64,000 nt of DNA. Origin: Ichthyophis bannanicus (Eukaryota; Chordata; Amphibia; Gymnophiona; Ichthyophiidae). The notes under the pieces were generated by a model. It was not told the DNA's origin. It saw only the letters and a list, made by a program, of their open reading frames with translations, and made no database searches. The position numbers and the translations under genes are program-made. Below are positions 21,413 through 34,879 of the stretch, piece by piece (the first letter of the stretch is position 1; each line of letters opens with the position of its first letter). The stretch is from assembly GCA_033557465.1 (NCBI GenBank), contig CM066035.1:897605309-897669308 (forward strand), given 5' to 3'.

Positions 21413-21605
21413 TGGGCCTGATATTCAAAGGGATTAACATGCTTAGTACTGCTGAATATCCGTGGGTGACATTGTTGCATGTCCCAGAGCTGCCTAGTTA
21501 ACATTGGGGTGTTCAGGAGTGGCCCAGTTAGCTTCCTGCTAGTCTGTGCAACCCGGAGATTCAGTGCCGGGGCCAGATACGACCTCCACCCAGCACTGAA
21601 TATTA
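21413..21605. repeat. Fold-back repeat, beta family, short copy
   Basis: Begins GGGCCTGATATTCAAAGGG and includes GCTGAATATCC, GATTCAGTGCCGG and GCACTGAATATT. Shorter than the other copies and follows 20895-21295 closely. Confidence 0.5.
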
Positions 21606-23540
21606 GGGTTTAAGTTTCAGAAGTGGCATCTCACCACCGCCGCTAAATTTTCCCCCCCAATTTCTCTTGTTGATGCTTTTCTGAGCTGCTGTTTCTCAAG
21701 ATTTTGATATGACAAAGTCAAAATGTAAACATGATTGGCTTGGGAGATAATTCTGTTTATTGAATGCGTAATTTGGGGGAGGGGTAATCCTTACATCATA
21801 AAAAGGGGCCCATCCAGAAAAATGTGCCCAGGGTCCAATAAGTGGTTAAGGCAGCCCTGATTACCTCCTACCAGCTCTCCTAAAGCTGTCTTGTAAAAAG
21901 GCATGAAAGCAGGCGCTGGTGGTGCTTTGAGTTTGTCTAGCCATCTGGACCTATCATTTCGCTTTGATTGCAGCTTCTCTTTGTTGACTCCCCCCCCCCC
22001 CCCGAAACTGCTGTCCTAGGTGACTTCCTAATCTACCTACCAGCCTAGAAAGAAGGACGCGTAGAAATGTTACATTTAAATGTACTTGTTTAAAAGGGGT
22101 CTTCGGCATTCATTGCTCAGTAGTGGAATAAGAGAGATGCTTCATTTCATAGTTTATCCGTCTTAAGTCACACAGAAACCTCTGGGTTAATAGAATTAAG
22201 ATGTACTTGTGACCGACGGAAATAAATATAAAAGTCACAATGCAGATTCCAAAAAGCTGCTTCAGTATATTTATTTATCTTGTTTATCTGTCACGGGCAA
22301 AAGAAAGAATGAAATAGCCTCTGCATGGGAAATGCAAGTTCCTATAAAAACTAATTAAAGCACGGAATGAGGGTAGTGGGAAGGAAAATGTTCTACCGAA
22401 GCCAGAACTCGGGTTACAATGAAGGATGAGGGCAGTTCTTCTGGGACTCGGCCTGGAAGCACCCGAGCCAAGAATGAAAGCAACAGCGCAGGGGGAAACG
22501 TTTGTGAAAAAGATATCACTTTGAGCAATGCTAGGCTGGAAGGGTTAGCGGAACAGCTTCTGTAATTAATAATGAAAGGTTAGGAGATAAGATGATGGAC
22601 TTTTTAGCTCCCCCAGAGTTAGGGATTGAGTTCTGAATCACTGATTTACTGCCCCACGGAGAGCTTTCAGTATGAGATTAGGGATCTCCTGTGCAGTGAG
22701 ACATTAGGTTCCCAAGGAAGACTCACCCTAGCGTGCAGCGAAAGTTCAGAGTCCACGGCCTCTTCTTTCCCTTGGGTCGGTTTTTCCTTTTGAAGAATTT
22801 TGTTCAGCTTTATAAGCAGCTTGCAGCCTTCAGGGAGCGAGGGAATATATTAGATTTAGTCTCTCTTGCTTTCTCTCTAAGAATTTATCTGCAGAGTATA
22901 GAACAAATACCCAGTCATCAGGGGCATGCGGCTTACTGTATAGGAACCCAGCGCTCTGGAACGTGGCATAAAGGGAAATTCTTATAGTCTCTGCATATTG
23001 CAAAGTCTACATGAACTTTCCACTAGTGAACTTGCAGTGATTTTCATGTGAAAGTATACACATATGTTTACATTCAGGGCCATTGCTATCCATGGGCAGA
23101 AATATATTTGGTATACAGTGCTGCTCTGTTCGAGAGTGCTCTTCCTTCTACAGGCCTCCTGCTAGGGTAGTTCTTAGCTATGAGGCTACACGAAGCCCGT
23201 GAATCTTGGGCCCAGCTTTCTTGCAACCTCCTGAAGCAGTAGAGGGAACTGCTGTGGGCAGACTTGCTCTTTTGTTCCCTTCACCCTGGCCTCCTGCGAG
23301 CAAGGAGAATCATTGAGAATTGGTCATTACCCACTGTGGCTTTCTCCTTTGCTGCTTCCTTCTGAAATCAGAACTGTGCATCACACTAGACTAGGGCACC
23401 CGGCGTGGTTCTGACTTAAGAAAGAAGCTAGCAGCGGCTAAGGAGCACCGCTTGCTCAGTGCCTTGTTGGATTGGTGAGGGCAAGGAAAAGAACTAATGC
23501 AGGGAGCGGTACGAAGTGGAGGTCCCACAGTGAGAGTTTG
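21606..23540. other. Intron, apparently unique
   Basis: No mobile element recognised except a C run at 21991-22004 and a short piece at 21810-21865 ('ggggcccatcc...cagccctg') that may be a hAT-like end. No exon-like segment with splice sites and family resemblance. Confidence 0.4.
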
Positions 23541-24529
23541 AACATGGCCCCTAATGAGAAAATTGCCCAAGAAAACAGTACTGCCACAGGCTTGCACCTC
23601 TCTTTTTTCTGGCCTGGCAACAGAAATGAAGCTGACAAGTGGCGACTGTACACATGGACTTCATCCTATGGATTGTACAAAAATCAAGTTGACTACATCT
23701 GTGGAAGTCAATGATGGAAAAGCTCAATAACATCAACAAAGATGAAACCTGGAGCTGACTGTGGTACAGATCACCAGCTACTAGTATGAAAACTCAGGCT
23801 AGAGCTGAAAAAGCATAAGCCACTCATGAATGTAGCAAAGTGTGATCTTCAAAATATACCACCAAAATTTAAAGACTGCTTGCGAATTTGATTCGCTACT
23901 TCAGATACAAATGACACAGCACCAGAAGAGTTATGGGATGACCACAAAAGTTATTCTAAAAGTAAGTGAAAAGTTTCTGCAAAAGGTGACAAACAAAACT
24001 GGCCAACATGGATGACTGAAGAAACTCTGAAAATTGCTCAGAAATAGAGAGAGGCCATACATCAACTGAGCTGAAAAGAGTTAGCCAGTAGACGTAGAGC
24101 ATGCAAATCCTCACAGAGACATAAGTACTAAGAGTTCTTTTTAAAGAAATACTTCAATCTATAAGAAATATTTTTGTCAGACTTCCTTTTAATGGCCTCA
24201 TGAGATCATTACTAAGAGGTCATTTGCCAACCGTCCTTTTATTCAAGTTTATTCTATATTTTTTTATCTCCCCAAAATTGCTCTAATCACATAACTTAAA
24301 GAGATTTCCAATGTGCTGCAAGATGAGACAAAGAAGTACTACAATGACACATGCAAAAAAATAGAACCAGAAACTATTAGAGAAAGAACAAGATCAGCTT
24401 TCCTACAGGTACGAGAGTTAGAGAAAATTCCATTGTCGAATTGGAATGCTAAAAGATGCTCAGTGATACATGCTGAGTGATGTTGAGAAAATCAAGAAAA
24501 GGTAAAAAGAATACACAGAGTTGTCATAT

Positions 24530-24755
24530 TTTATGTATTTATTATTTATTTAGCTCACGCCTTTCCAATGGTAGTTCAAGCACTACATTCAGGTACACAT
24601 GTATTTCTCTGTCCCCAGAGAGCTTACAGTCTAAGTTTGTACCTGAGGCAATGGAGGATTAAGTGACTTGCCCAAGGAAACAAGGAGTGCCTATGTGATT
24701 CAAATGCTTATTTCTCTGGTCACCAGGCTACTGCTGTAACTACTAGGCTATTCCA
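24530..24755 (-). mobile_element. SINE, old copy
   Basis: (ATTT)-rich 3' end on the left, 'tttgtacctgaggcaatgga', 'aagtgacttgcccaag', then degraded B-box and A-box sequence ('gtaactactaggct' = A box on minus). Inserted in the BovB copy. Confidence 0.7.
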
Positions 24756-25892
24756 TAAAGATCAAGTGGGGCAACAGCCATTTCAACCTGTACCTTGTGA
24801 TCAGAAACCATTGGTGATGAAAGAAGAAGTTGAAGCAGCATTGAAAGCATTATAAAAGAACAAAGCACCAGGCATTGATGGCATTCCCATTGAATTACTA
24901 CATCAATTAGATGCAGCTGTTAGAATACTTGCAAGGCTGTGCCAGGAAATTTGGAAGACAACATCATGGCCAACTGACTGGAAAAGATCTGTGTTCATAC
25001 CATTACTGAAGAAAGGTGACCCTACTGACTGGAAGTTATCACACGATCACTCTGATCCCACACACCAACAACATTTACTCATGATCATTCAGGAGAGACT
25101 ACAACCATACCTGGAATGAGAACTGCCCGAAGTGCAAGCAGGGTTCAGGAAAGGGCGAGGAAGAAGAGACATCATTGCTGATGTGAGATGAATTCTTAAA
25201 AAGGCAAAAGAATAGCAAAATGACATCTACATGTGTTCTGTTGATAATAGCAAGGCCTTTGATTGCATGAATCATGCAAAGCTCTGGGCCATATTTATAA
25301 GCATGGATATACCAAAACACCTGATAGTTCTCATGCACAACCTTTACATTGATCAAAAAGCTACAGTTCGAATAGAAGAAGGAGAAACAGTGTTATAAAA
25401 TTGGCAAAAGTGCATGACAAGGCTGCATACTTTCCCATTCAATTTATATGCAGAACAAATCATCAGAGAGCAGGATTTATGAAGACAACCAAGGTGAGAA
25501 GATTGGTGGAAGACTTATCAACAAACTTCGCTGGCGATACTTTTCTGATGATACTACGTTATGGCTAAAAGTGAAGATGATCTGAAACATCTGCTTATCA
25601 AGATCAAGGGACATAGTCTTGAAACGGGCCTGCACATTGGCATGAAGAAGCCAAGATCCTGACGACTGGCAAAATCAATGACGTCATCCTCAATGGAGAA
25701 GAAATAGAAAAAGCAGACAACTTTAACCTGCGTGGATTGATAATAATGAAACAAGCCAACAATGCATTGTTCTTGGCAGAACGGCAATGAAGGACTTATG
25801 CAAGATTTTCAACTGAAGAGATGTATCTATGTACAAAGATTTGCCTTGCCAAAGCCATGGTATTCTCAATAACATCTTATGAATGCAAATTT

Positions 25893-26184
25893 GATTATTT
25901 ATTTAACCAGTTTTCTATACCATCTTATCCTTCAGTCAAAGCGGTTTACATTATGCAATTACTACAACCAGGTACTGGATATATTCCCTTGTCCCCAAAG
26001 GGCTCACAATCTATGTGTACCTGAGGCAGTGGAGGGTTAGGTGGCTTGCCCAAGGCCACAAGGAATGACTATAGGACTAGAAACCCCAGTCCCTCTGGCC
26101 TGAGATTGCTGTCTCCAGGTGGGACTTGAACCCTGGTCATCCAACCTGGGGTACCATGTCCTAACCACTAGGCTACTCCTCCCC
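25893..26184 (-). mobile_element. tRNA-headed SINE
   Basis: On minus: AGTAGCCTAGTGGTTAGGAC (A-box region) and CAGGGTTCAAGTCCCACC (B-box region) at 26120-26175, then AAGCCACCTAACCCTCC and a tail with AAACCGCTTTGAC and (AAAT)n. It interrupts BovB at the 'SYEC-ESWTVKK' position. Confidence 0.8.
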
Positions 26185-26535
26185 TGTTGGACAATAAAGA
26201 AGAAAAACTGAAAGAAAATCTATTCCTTTGGTGCTGGTGAAGAATACTGTGTATACCATGGGGTGCCCGAAGAGCAAATCAATTGGTGCTAGAGGAGATC
26301 GAACCTAAGCTTTCCTTAGAAGCTCAAATAACGACACTTCAACTTTCATACTCTGAACACATCATGCGAAGAGAGAGATCGCTAGAGAAAGACATCATGC
26401 TTGGCAAGGTTGAAGGGCAATGCAAAAAAGGAACGAATCGATACATCTATGGATGCCACTCTGTCAATAATTAGCTGTCTGATGGAAGATTGAACACAGT
26501 TTAGAGTCGACATTAACTTAACAGCACTTAAGCAT

Positions 26536-27135
26536 TATAGCAATAAAATTATTGAATACATCATACTAGAGAACCTGATATTGTGTGTGTGTGTATTTAT
26601 ATAAATATATAAAAGTATAGAGAGAGTATGATTAGTTAAAGAAAACCAACAGAATAGTTAGACAGTACTGCATTTATAAGCTAACATTTCCAAGGAGGAG
26701 ATTTTAGGGCTTCTATCTTGGGCTCTGAGGTTGCTAAATTTCTCCAGTTTGAGTTGTCCTCTCATTACCCTGAGCAACTGCTCTTTGGCTATAGCTGAGA
26801 GAGTTTATTTTAAGAATATCACATAACCAGCTTTATCCGTATCAAGATGTCCTGCACCAACAGCAATACACAAGAGCAGGACATCTTGCCAACAAAACAG
26901 AGCTGGCCTGTATGTCAGACATGCCAGTCCGTGAGTAATAATTTCTCAGTATTGCCAGGCAACCTTAAATCCTTATTTGCTTTACTAAATGATTTGGTTT
27001 TCTTCCTTAAGCAGCAGCTGAATTTGGCACGCTCTCCACTTATATTTGATTTCTATGAATTCTGTTGTCTCAAAACAGATGTCGTTGCAAATAGTGTAGT
27101 ACTGAGTTCTGCAGAAGTGCAGCCCAGCACTTTCT
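26536..27135. other. Intron with a short microsatellite
   Basis: (GT)n run at 26581-26594 and an AT-rich stretch after it. The open frame 26847-27179 has no recognisable family. Confidence 0.4.
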
Positions 27136-27445
27136 ATCTTTTTTTTAAACTTGATCTTTATTGGATCTCACACAAATGAAAAACATGAACGTTTGCAGTT
27201 ACAAGCCGCACAATTGCAAACCACTGTGATCCAGCAAAATGTTTCCCTCCCCTCCGAAGTGATTATCCACATCCATCTCCCCCTCCCCCCCACCACCACG
27301 GAGAAATGTCTGGACTTGCTCTAAAACGCCATCACCCCCCCCCCCCCCCCAAAATCCTGACATTCATTTCATCCCTCAATTAATCCCTTCTCAACCAGCG
27401 CCTAAATAACTCCCGTTCCTTTTTAAATTTCCTAGCGGCACCACA
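27136..27445 (-). mobile_element. Possible L1 3' UTR fragment
   Basis: A T run and 'aaacttgatctttattgga' at the left resemble the 3' end of the L1 at 30216 ('ttaatatctttatttaaact'). Both have a long C run (27334-27351 here) on the + strand, i.e. G-rich 3' UTR on minus, as is common for L1. No coding part present, so weak. Confidence 0.35.
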
Positions 27446-28205
27446 TTGCTGTGCTGTGAGCCCAGCCTTAGTGTGTACCGGTATGAGTCTGTTCAGTAAT
27501 TTTATTTATATGTTTCACAACTTTCAATACTGCTTTTCAGGCTGCTGCAATCTCTGTCCCTGCTGTAAGCATTACATTAAGGAAGAGCGCTCTGTAAATG
27601 CTCTGGATTATTGAGTAGGAGACAGAACTTTGGGGTCAGGGTGATAGGATATCTCAACATTTCACTGTGAAGTTTCCCCGCCATCCATCAGTATGATTTG
27701 AATGAGCGGCAAAGCCAACACGTGTGACTAAAAATTCCTCTAAATCTGCAATTCTGGCATTGCACCGTTGGCACCCTTCATTCTGACTGACGTCATATAC
27801 CACCAGTATAACACTGTATATCTATTCTCTACCAGGGCTGTGGAGATTGATAAGTCTTGGAATTGTTTCAAAATCTCAGCCTCTTCCTCCTCCTCTAAAT
27901 CCAAGCCTAAATTTTATTTATTTACTAAAAACATTTATAAACCACCTATTTACATTTCTAAGCAGTGTTCCCATGTCTTCCGGAAAGGTAGTTTATCTGC
28001 GCTCTCCTTAGCGATCATTTTAAACAATCAGGAGATAAGCACTCTTACCAGACATAAGGTTTTCAAAGGATGTTTACTCATCTACATGTCCTGTCTCCCT
28101 CTTCCTCTACTGATAAACTGCTGCACCTGCAGGCATGAAAGTCATGCTTGTCTGACGAGGACTTATCTCACATTTCCAGAAAACTCAAGGACCTATCCTT
28201 TTCAA
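27446..28205. other. Intron; a possible decayed SINE tail
   Basis: At 27905-27950 'ttttatttatttactaaaaac' and 'ataaaccacctattt' look like a worn SINE/L2 tail. The 149-codon open frame 27768-28217 has no recognisable domain. Confidence 0.3.
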
Positions 28206-28380
28206 ATAAGAACGTAAGAACATAAGATATGCCATACTGGGTCAGACCAAGGTCCATCAAGCCCTGTATTCTGTTTCCAACAGTGGCCAATCTAGGTCAT
28301 ATGTACCTAGCAGTTTCCCCAAGGGACACAGGTTCCACAATGCTTATATTGGTTTAAGCATTGATATCCTGGGTCCCTTC

Positions 28381-29502
28381 TTAATAATGGTTTATGGTCC
28401 TTTCCTCCAGGAACTTGTCCAAATCTTTTTTAAACCCAGCTACACTAACAGCCTTTACTACATCCTCCGGTAACAAATTCCAGAGTTTGATTACACGTTG
28501 AGTGAAAAAATATTTTCTTTTATTAGTCTTAAATAGTTTACCCTGTAGCTTCATTGCATGTCCCCTAGTCTTTCTATATTCTGATAAGGTAAACAATCGA
28601 TCTACGTTTACCCGTTCCACTCCGTTCATTAATTTATAGACTTCTATCATACCTCCCCTCAGCCGTCTCTTTTCCAGGTTAAAGAGCCCTAACCTTTTTA
28701 GCCTTTCTTCATAGGAGTATCCTTCCATCCCCTTTACCATTTTGGTGGCTCTTCTCTGAACCTTTTCTAAAATCGCTATATCCTTTTTAAGATACGGCAA
28801 CCAGAATTGCATACAATATTCAAGGTGCGGTCTCACCATGTAACGATATAGAGGCATTATAATATCTTTTGTTTTATTTTCCATTCCTTTCCTTATCATA
28901 CCTAGCATTCTATTTGCTCTCTTGGCTGCTGCTGCACACTGGGCCGAGGGTTTTAACATGGTATCCACAATGACGCCTAAATCTTTTTCCTGGGTGGTGG
29001 TACCTAATGTGGAACTTTGCATCGTGTAACCATAGTTTGGGTTGTTCTTCCCTAGGTGCATAACTTTGCACTTGTCCTCATTAAATTTCATCTGCCATTT
29101 TGATGCCCATTCTTCCAATTTATCAAGATCCTCTTGCAATTTTTCACAATCCTCTTGGGTTTTAACAACTTTAAATAGTTTTGTGTCATCTGCAAATTTG
29201 ATAACCTCACTCGTTATTCCATTTTCCAGGTCATTTATGAATATCTCAAAAAGCAGCGGACCCAGCACAGATCCCTGGGGTACACCACTATTCACCTTTC
29301 TCCATTGGGAAAATTGGCCATTTAGCCCTACCCTCTGCTTTCTATCTTTTAACCAGTTTGTGATCCACAATAGTACACTGCCTCCTATCCCACGACTCTT
29401 TAGTTTTGCCAAACGTCTCTGATGAGGGACCTTGTCAAAGACTTTCTGAAAGTCCAGATATACAATATCAACTGACTCACCTTTGTCCACCTGATTATTC
29501 AC
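28381..29502 (-). CDS. CR1-B ORF2, palm to C-terminus (partial)
   Basis: 373 uninterrupted codons. Motifs: [15 protein letters not shown] (RT catalytic Asp), [21 protein letters not shown] (Ala-Asp-Asp pair), [36 protein letters not shown] and [14 protein letters not shown], ending NHY before the stop. Both catalytic positions are intact. The preceding part is in another frame, so it is not a complete protein. Confidence 0.8.
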   Translation of the reverse strand: MNNQVDKGESVDIVYLDFQKVFDKVPHQRRLAKLKSRGIGGSVLLWITNWLKDRKQRVGLNGQFSQWRKVNSGVPQGSVLGPLLFEIFINDLENGITSEVIKFADDTKLFKVVKTQEDCEKLQEDLDKLEEWASKWQMKFNEDKCKVMHLGKNNPNYGYTMQSSTLGTTTQEKDLGVIVDTMLKPSAQCAAAAKRANRMLGMIRKGMENKTKDIIMPLYRYMVRPHLEYCMQFWLPYLKKDIAILEKVQRRATKMVKGMEGYSYEERLKRLGLFNLEKRRLRGGMIEVYKLMNGVERVNVDRLFTLSEYRKTRGHAMKLQGKLFKTNKRKYFFTQRVIKLWNLLPEDVVKAVSVAGFKKDLDKFLEERTINHY

Positions 29503-29506
29503 TCCT

Positions 29507-30118
29507 TCAAAAAAACATTAGGTCATGACTATCTACATGCTGAGTAATTTTATTCTTTATGATGGTTTCTACCATTTTTCCCGGTACTGATGTCAGGCCC
29601 ACCGGTCTGTAGTTTCCCGGATCACCCCTGGAACCCTTTTTAAAAATTGGTGTTACATTGGCGATCCTCCAATCTTCAGGTATTAGAGATGATTTTAATG
29701 ATAGTTCACAGATTACTAATAGCAGGTCTGCAATCTCATATTTAAGTTCTTTCAACACCCTTGGATGTATACCATCCGGCCCAGGTGATGTGCTACTCTT
29801 CAGTTTATCTAATAGTTGTAATACATCTTCCCAATGTATTGATATTTCCTTCAATTCTTCCGCTCCTTTAAATACCACTTCAGTCATGGGTAACATCCCT
29901 ACATCTTCCTCAGTAAAGACTGAAGCAAAGAATTCATTCAGTCTCTCCGCTATCGCCTTGTCGCCTCTTAGTGCTCCTTTAACCCCTTTATCATCTAATG
30001 GACCAACTGACTCTCTCACAGGTTTTTTGCTACGAATGTACTTGAAAAGGTCTTCACTTCGCGTTTTTGCTTTCGCAGCAAGCTTCTTCTCAAATTCTCC
30101 CTTTGCCTGCTTTATCAA
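29507..30118 (-). CDS. CR1-B ORF2, finger region (partial, frame-broken)
   Basis: 203 codons with [15 protein letters not shown] sequence, [48 protein letters not shown] and [16 protein letters not shown]. This is the N-terminal RT region belonging directly upstream of 28381-29502; the frames meet near 29503-29511, where QHGF-type sequence would be expected. Confidence 0.75.
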   Translation of the reverse strand: MIKQAKGEFEKKLAAKAKTRSEDLFKYIRSKKPVRESVGPLDDKGVKGALRGDKAIAERLNEFFASVFTEEDVGMLPMTEVVFKGAEELKEISIHWEDVLQLLDKLKSSTSPGPDGIHPRVLKELKYEIADLLLVICELSLKSSLIPEDWRIANVTPIFKKGSRGDPGNYRPVGLTSVPGKMVETIIKNKITQHVDSHDLMFF

Positions 30119-30204
30119 TGCCTTGCATTTGACTTGCCAGTGCTTGTGCTGTTTCCAGGTTTCGTCGTTTGGCTCTTTTTTCCAGACTGACCAGTCTCGG
30201 CTCT

Positions 30205-30215
30205 GGCCATCTTTT
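30205..30215. repeat. Target-site duplication of the young L1, left copy
   Basis: GGCCATCTTTT here and again at 38476-38486, immediately outside the T-rich 3' end and the 5' end of the minus-strand L1. Confidence 0.7.
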
Positions 30216-30780
30216 TTTCTTTTTAATATCTTTATTTAAACTTTTCAACAAATACACACAAAAGAACATATCTCTTTAAACATGTATTGAGCATACATCC
30301 AACAACACCCCCCCCCTACCTGCCATGGTCCAAAGGTAGCTTATTTACATACAAATTTCTAGGAGTACTGGTGCCAAAGAAAATATGACAAGGTAAAACA
30401 TAATAAAATTGAGTAAAGAAAATGTACACCAAAACCATTATGTGTTACCACAACGCGCAACAGATGCAAAATCTGTCAGAGGCTTCCATTTAAGCAGGTT
30501 AGCAGAGACCTGAAGTGATCCTTTCCGAGGCATCTGCTCGTATTAACAATACAAACATGATTGGTTCCACCATGTTTGCCAATTAAGATCTGTGGTATGT
30601 TTCCAATTAAGAACTATGAGATGCAGAGCTACTCCCCAACATGAAATCAAGCAGAAAATGACACGCCCTTCGAAGGGAAGGAATGTCGCCTACCGAGTGA
30701 AACACTATAATCTCCCAAGTGAGAAGGGCCCTGAATCCTAAAATTTCTTGTATCCGCACCCATATCGGGGACCAGAAAGT

Positions 30781-33700
30781 CTAAACAATATGGGAAAAGG
30801 TTCCTACGTTTGTCTGGCAGGACCAGCACGTGTTGCTAGCTGTTTTATCCCACTTGGCAACCTTAACCGGAGTGTAATAGGCTCTATGGGCGAATAAATA
30901 TAAGGATTGAGAGATAGAGGCAGAATGTGAAACTCTAACTTGTTTTCCCCAGAATTTTGCCCACTTTTGCGGGGAGAGGGTTACCCCAGTGTCGTGCTCC
31001 CAAACACGTTGTATACCAATTGAAGATAGGTAAGGATGCTGATTCACTAGTTGGTAGTAATGAGAGGCCACCCCTGAGGTCTGCTGGCCATTCTTAATTA
31101 TGGTGAGAAGCCCCCACTCCTCCGACAGGAGCTTAATATCTATTTGAGATTTCCCAATGCAATGTCTCAGCTGAATCCATTGGAAGTAGGAAGGATCCAG
31201 GGAGGCTGAACTCATGTTGTAAACTTCCAAAATTCCTCCACTTGCCACTCTCTGTCAGCTGCCCTATAGACCAGATTCCCCTGGAATACCATTGCTTCCA
31301 GGCAATCGATTTCTGTTGAATCTTGAAGAGAGGGTTATGCCACAAAGGGAGAAGCGAGGAGAAACCTTTTTCCGGGACATCCGCACAGGCTAACGTTTGA
31401 AAGGCCTTTTGTGTATCCGTAATAATCTGAGTGGCAACCGTGTTTGCCGAAAATAACATACCAGGGAGAAGCTTCATGGGGAAGGGGGCGACTAATTTCC
31501 TCTCCAGTGTTAGCCAAACCGGACTTTGATCAGACGGTTGTTCAATCCATCTTGAGCCTTGCTTTAACAAGAAAGCACAGTGATAAGACTGAAAATCTGG
31601 AAAATTTACTCCCCCGCCTCTTTACTGGATTTAAGTTTTCTAAGGGCTATCCTAGGCAGTTTATTCTTCCATAAAAATGGTACACGGGTTCTTTCAATCT
31701 GCCGATAAATATGTACCGGCATGTAAAGTGGCAACATTTCCAGCACATAGTTCACCTTTGGGGCGATAGTCATTTTAATTGTCTCCAGGCAACTCCACCA
31801 GGAGAGAACAAGTGGGGACCATTTAGCAGTCATACTCTGTACATTAGACAAAAAGGCGCTTGCATTAAACTGAAGCGTCTCCTCAAGCGGATAGCAATAA
31901 TGTACCCCTAAGTATTTAACCATTTTGGGCTCCCACATAAATGGATATTTCAACATATCCGCTTTATGCACTCGCGAATTAAGGGGAAAAGCTACCGATT
32001 TTGACCAATTAATTTTGTATCCAGACAATTGTGAGTATTGGTCTATCAGCTTGAGAACAGAAGGCACGGAGTCAGGAGTGGTGAACAAAAGGAGGTCATC
32101 GGCATACGCTGAGAGTTTAATCTCCATACCGGCTATAGGTGCTCCCTGGACCTTTGAGCTCTGTCGTAAAAGAAGAGCCAAGGGTTCTAATGCAAGATTA
32201 AACAGAGTTGGAGAAAGGGGACATCCCTGTCGGGTACCATGTCCCAGCCAAAGATCTCGAGACTGAGTAGCATTTACAGATAAATTGGCAATTGGCCATG
32301 CATACATAGCCTTAAGCAATTTAAGAAAACCCTTCCCAAAGCTGAAACACTAAGGGCAGCAAACAAGAACGACCACTCTAGCCGATCGAACGTTTTCTCT
32401 GCGTCTAAGGACAATCCGACCAAGGGGCCATCTGTGTTCTCCGCAACTGCTAGGACATGACATAAGAGTCTGGCATTGTCAGCTGTAGAGCGGCCCAGAG
32501 CGGCCCTCGATAAATCCGCATTGGTCTGGGTGAATCAAGATTGGAGTCACTTTAGCTAGCCGACATGCCAGGGAGGCTGCATAGATTTTGTAGTCAGCGT
32601 TTAGCAAAGAAATCAGATGGTAGTTGCTTACTATCTGAGGATCTCTCCCCGCTTTTTTAAGAACTATGACATTTGCAGAAGCAAATGCTCCCACTTGGTC
32701 ATTCGACTCTAATAGGGACCAGAAGTATTGTTGCAAGTATGGGGCTAACTCTTTGGAGAAGGTCTTAAAAAATTCAATGGGAAGTCCATCTGGGCCGGTG
32801 TCCTTGCCCACAGCTAAGAAGTCTATAGCCTGGTGGATTTCAATGATAGAAATCTGATTATCCAACGCATCAGATGTTTCCTTGTTCAGAGTTGGCCTCT
32901 TAACATCAGCCAATAATCTTCCAAATGCGTCATATGAAAATTCTGTCACAGAAGCATATAGCTGGGCATAGAAGGATCTAAAGGTTTCTGCAATTTCCAA
33001 ATCTTTTATGATCAAGCTCTGATCCCAAGGGTCATGCAGAACAGTTATTCGTGAGGTTTCCCTATGAGCCTTTAAGGTTTTGGCTAATAGGCGGCCAGAT
33101 TTATTACCTTCTAGATAAAACCTCCCTTTTTGTACTTTTATATTTTGCGAAGCTTCAGTTGAAAGAATCATATTATATTTGAACCTTAGCCGCTGTAAGC
33201 GCAACAAAATACTTGGGTCAGAGCGCTTAGCCAGTATACGCTCTCCAGCCTTTATCTGCTTATCCAGGGCAAGTATTTGCTCCTTGCGCTGCCTTGAAAG
33301 ATGTATGCCAAAGCTAGTAATAGTAGCCCTTATGGAGGCTTTAAAGCCCTCCCACCAAGCCCATCCAGCAGTGCCCTGATGCGAATTGAACTGAAAGTAT
33401 TCCGCAATGGCAGTCTGGATAGTTTCACGGAATTCTGCTTTGTCCAAAAGAGATCTGTCAAAAGACCACCTTGAGGGAGAGGAGCCTGTCTTAAAGTCTT
33501 GTAGAGATATAGATATGGCCGCATGGTCTGATATATGGGCCACATGTATGCTAGATGCTACTATACTGTGGGTCAGCGCCTCGGAGATCAGTAAAAAATC
33601 TATACGCGATAAGGAATTGGGGGGGGGGGGGGTGGTGAAAAAAAAAGTAAATTCTTGTTCTATGGGATGCTGCAAATGCCATATGTCTACTAAGCCTGTA

Positions 33701-34200
33701 TCCTGCATCATAGATAAAATAACTAAAATGAACCTTGGGAGGCTTGAAGGTCCTTGGAGGTTTCCTATCAATTAGAGGGTCTAGTGCAAAGTTAAAATCC
33801 CCTCCTAGGATTATCGGCACTTTGAGTACCTCATGCACTTCTTCCGCTATGGAATTAAAAAATTCTGGACTATCTTGGTTTGGAGCATAAATGTTAATAA
33901 GAGTCAATTCCATAGCTCCTCTCTTGAGAAGAGCTTTTACCCACCGCCCTTCCAGATCTGAACGGGTTTGCATCACGTTTGGGGATAAGGACTTTCTGAC
34001 TAAAATAGCAACCCCATTTCACTTGCGATTTGCCACAGAGAAAGCCACCAGTGTAAAAGGTTTCATATTAAGTTTCAGAGATTCCCTCGCAATGGGGTCT
34101 CTTGCAAGAGTAAGATATCTGCCCTTTCCTGACACCCATAAAGGATTATCTTTTTCTGCTTTATAGGGTTGTTAATGCCCTTTACATTCAATGAAACAAT
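30781..34200 (-). pseudogene. L1 ORF2: endonuclease and reverse transcriptase, frameshifted
   Basis: Near 34200 the endonuclease begins with SLNVKGINNPIKQKK and ILLLQET. It continues in 33976-33551 with LINIYAPNQDS and GGDFNFALD, then 33771-32479 with RIDFLL, SDHAAISI, DTGPDGLPIEFFK, NVIVLKKAGRDP and HPDQCGFIEGR. RT palm in 32319-31606: HGTRQGCPLSPTLFN and LSAYADDLLLF (catalytic Asp pair). Later frames 31570-30781 hold the C-terminal region with a CW-type cysteine segment. Several frameshifts make it inactive, but motifs are well kept. Confidence 0.8.
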
Positions 34201-34879
34201 TTAAAAAAGCGACATGTGAGCTTTGTAACGAACTTGGATAGACAGTACACGGTGGACCTTCCCATATAGGGACTTTGAGCTCAAATCTAAAAGGCTGCAT
34301 ACCTGGGGACTCTTCCATATGTGAATGTTTATAACTCCCTATATATTAGTAGATATAGATATACCATTGCATAACACTCTTTTTTGTAAACTTCAGCACC
34401 AACAAGTAAATAATATAAACAGCTATTAACCCATTAGACCATGGAGGGATACTTGAACCTCTAAACTTTGTAGGTGAGAACAAGGTGGACAGGACAGGCA
34501 CAGAGGGTCTACAGCATACCTCATAGTTATTCCGCTGCCATACCCACCAGCCTTTTATCACTTCTTAGAAGTATATGATTACATCTCATGTGGACCTAAG
34601 CCACATGTCGGCGCAATAAATTATACTGCCAGTATTACAAACTTATATTCAGACAATTTTTAGACTGGAATCATTAAACCAACATGCCCGAATCAAAGGC
34701 CCTGAGTCCAGAAACTATATATAACGGTGAATCCAAAACAGTTATTAAGGACTAATATGAAGAGGCCATCAGCTGTTCAAGATTAAACCATCAAACCACT
34801 GAGAGGTTATGACCTCCAACCCGAAAATTTTGACGACTTTGGCTGGTCCATGCATGACGTTGCACCGCTCTGAGAAGCA

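Larger units (their letters stand above)
23545..26535 (+). mobile_element. RTE/BovB-type LINE, decayed, with two SINE insertions
   Basis: Endonuclease C-terminus: WRLYTWTSSYG, QVDYICGSQ and GADCGTDHQLL (23640-23790), as in BovB. RT follows: NKAPGIDGIPIELL, SWPTDWKRSVFIPLLKKGDP, EVQAGFRKGRG and DNSKAFDC. The YADD box is damaged (a stop in the region near 25540). Near the end RRERSLEKDIMLGKVEG precedes a 3' end with GAGTCGAC. Stops and frameshifts are numerous. Interrupted at 24530-24755 and 25893-26184. The second, better copy is at 57529-60245. Confidence 0.85.
28206..30204 (-). mobile_element. CR1-type LINE (family B), near-intact RT half
   Basis: Starts at the 3' end with the octamer-like tail (28211-28222), then 3' UTR to 28380. 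ORF2 is open for 373 codons (28381-29502) and continues in a 203-codon frame (29507-30118), so only one frame break separates two long parts. Upstream it extends to 30204 in readable form (WSVWKK and KHWQ) and is then cut by the L1 target-site duplication. The endonuclease is missing. Confidence 0.85.

Noticed and set aside
29658..30239. 193-codon frame on the + strand
   Set aside because: Antisense shadow of the CR1-B ORF2 on the minus strand.
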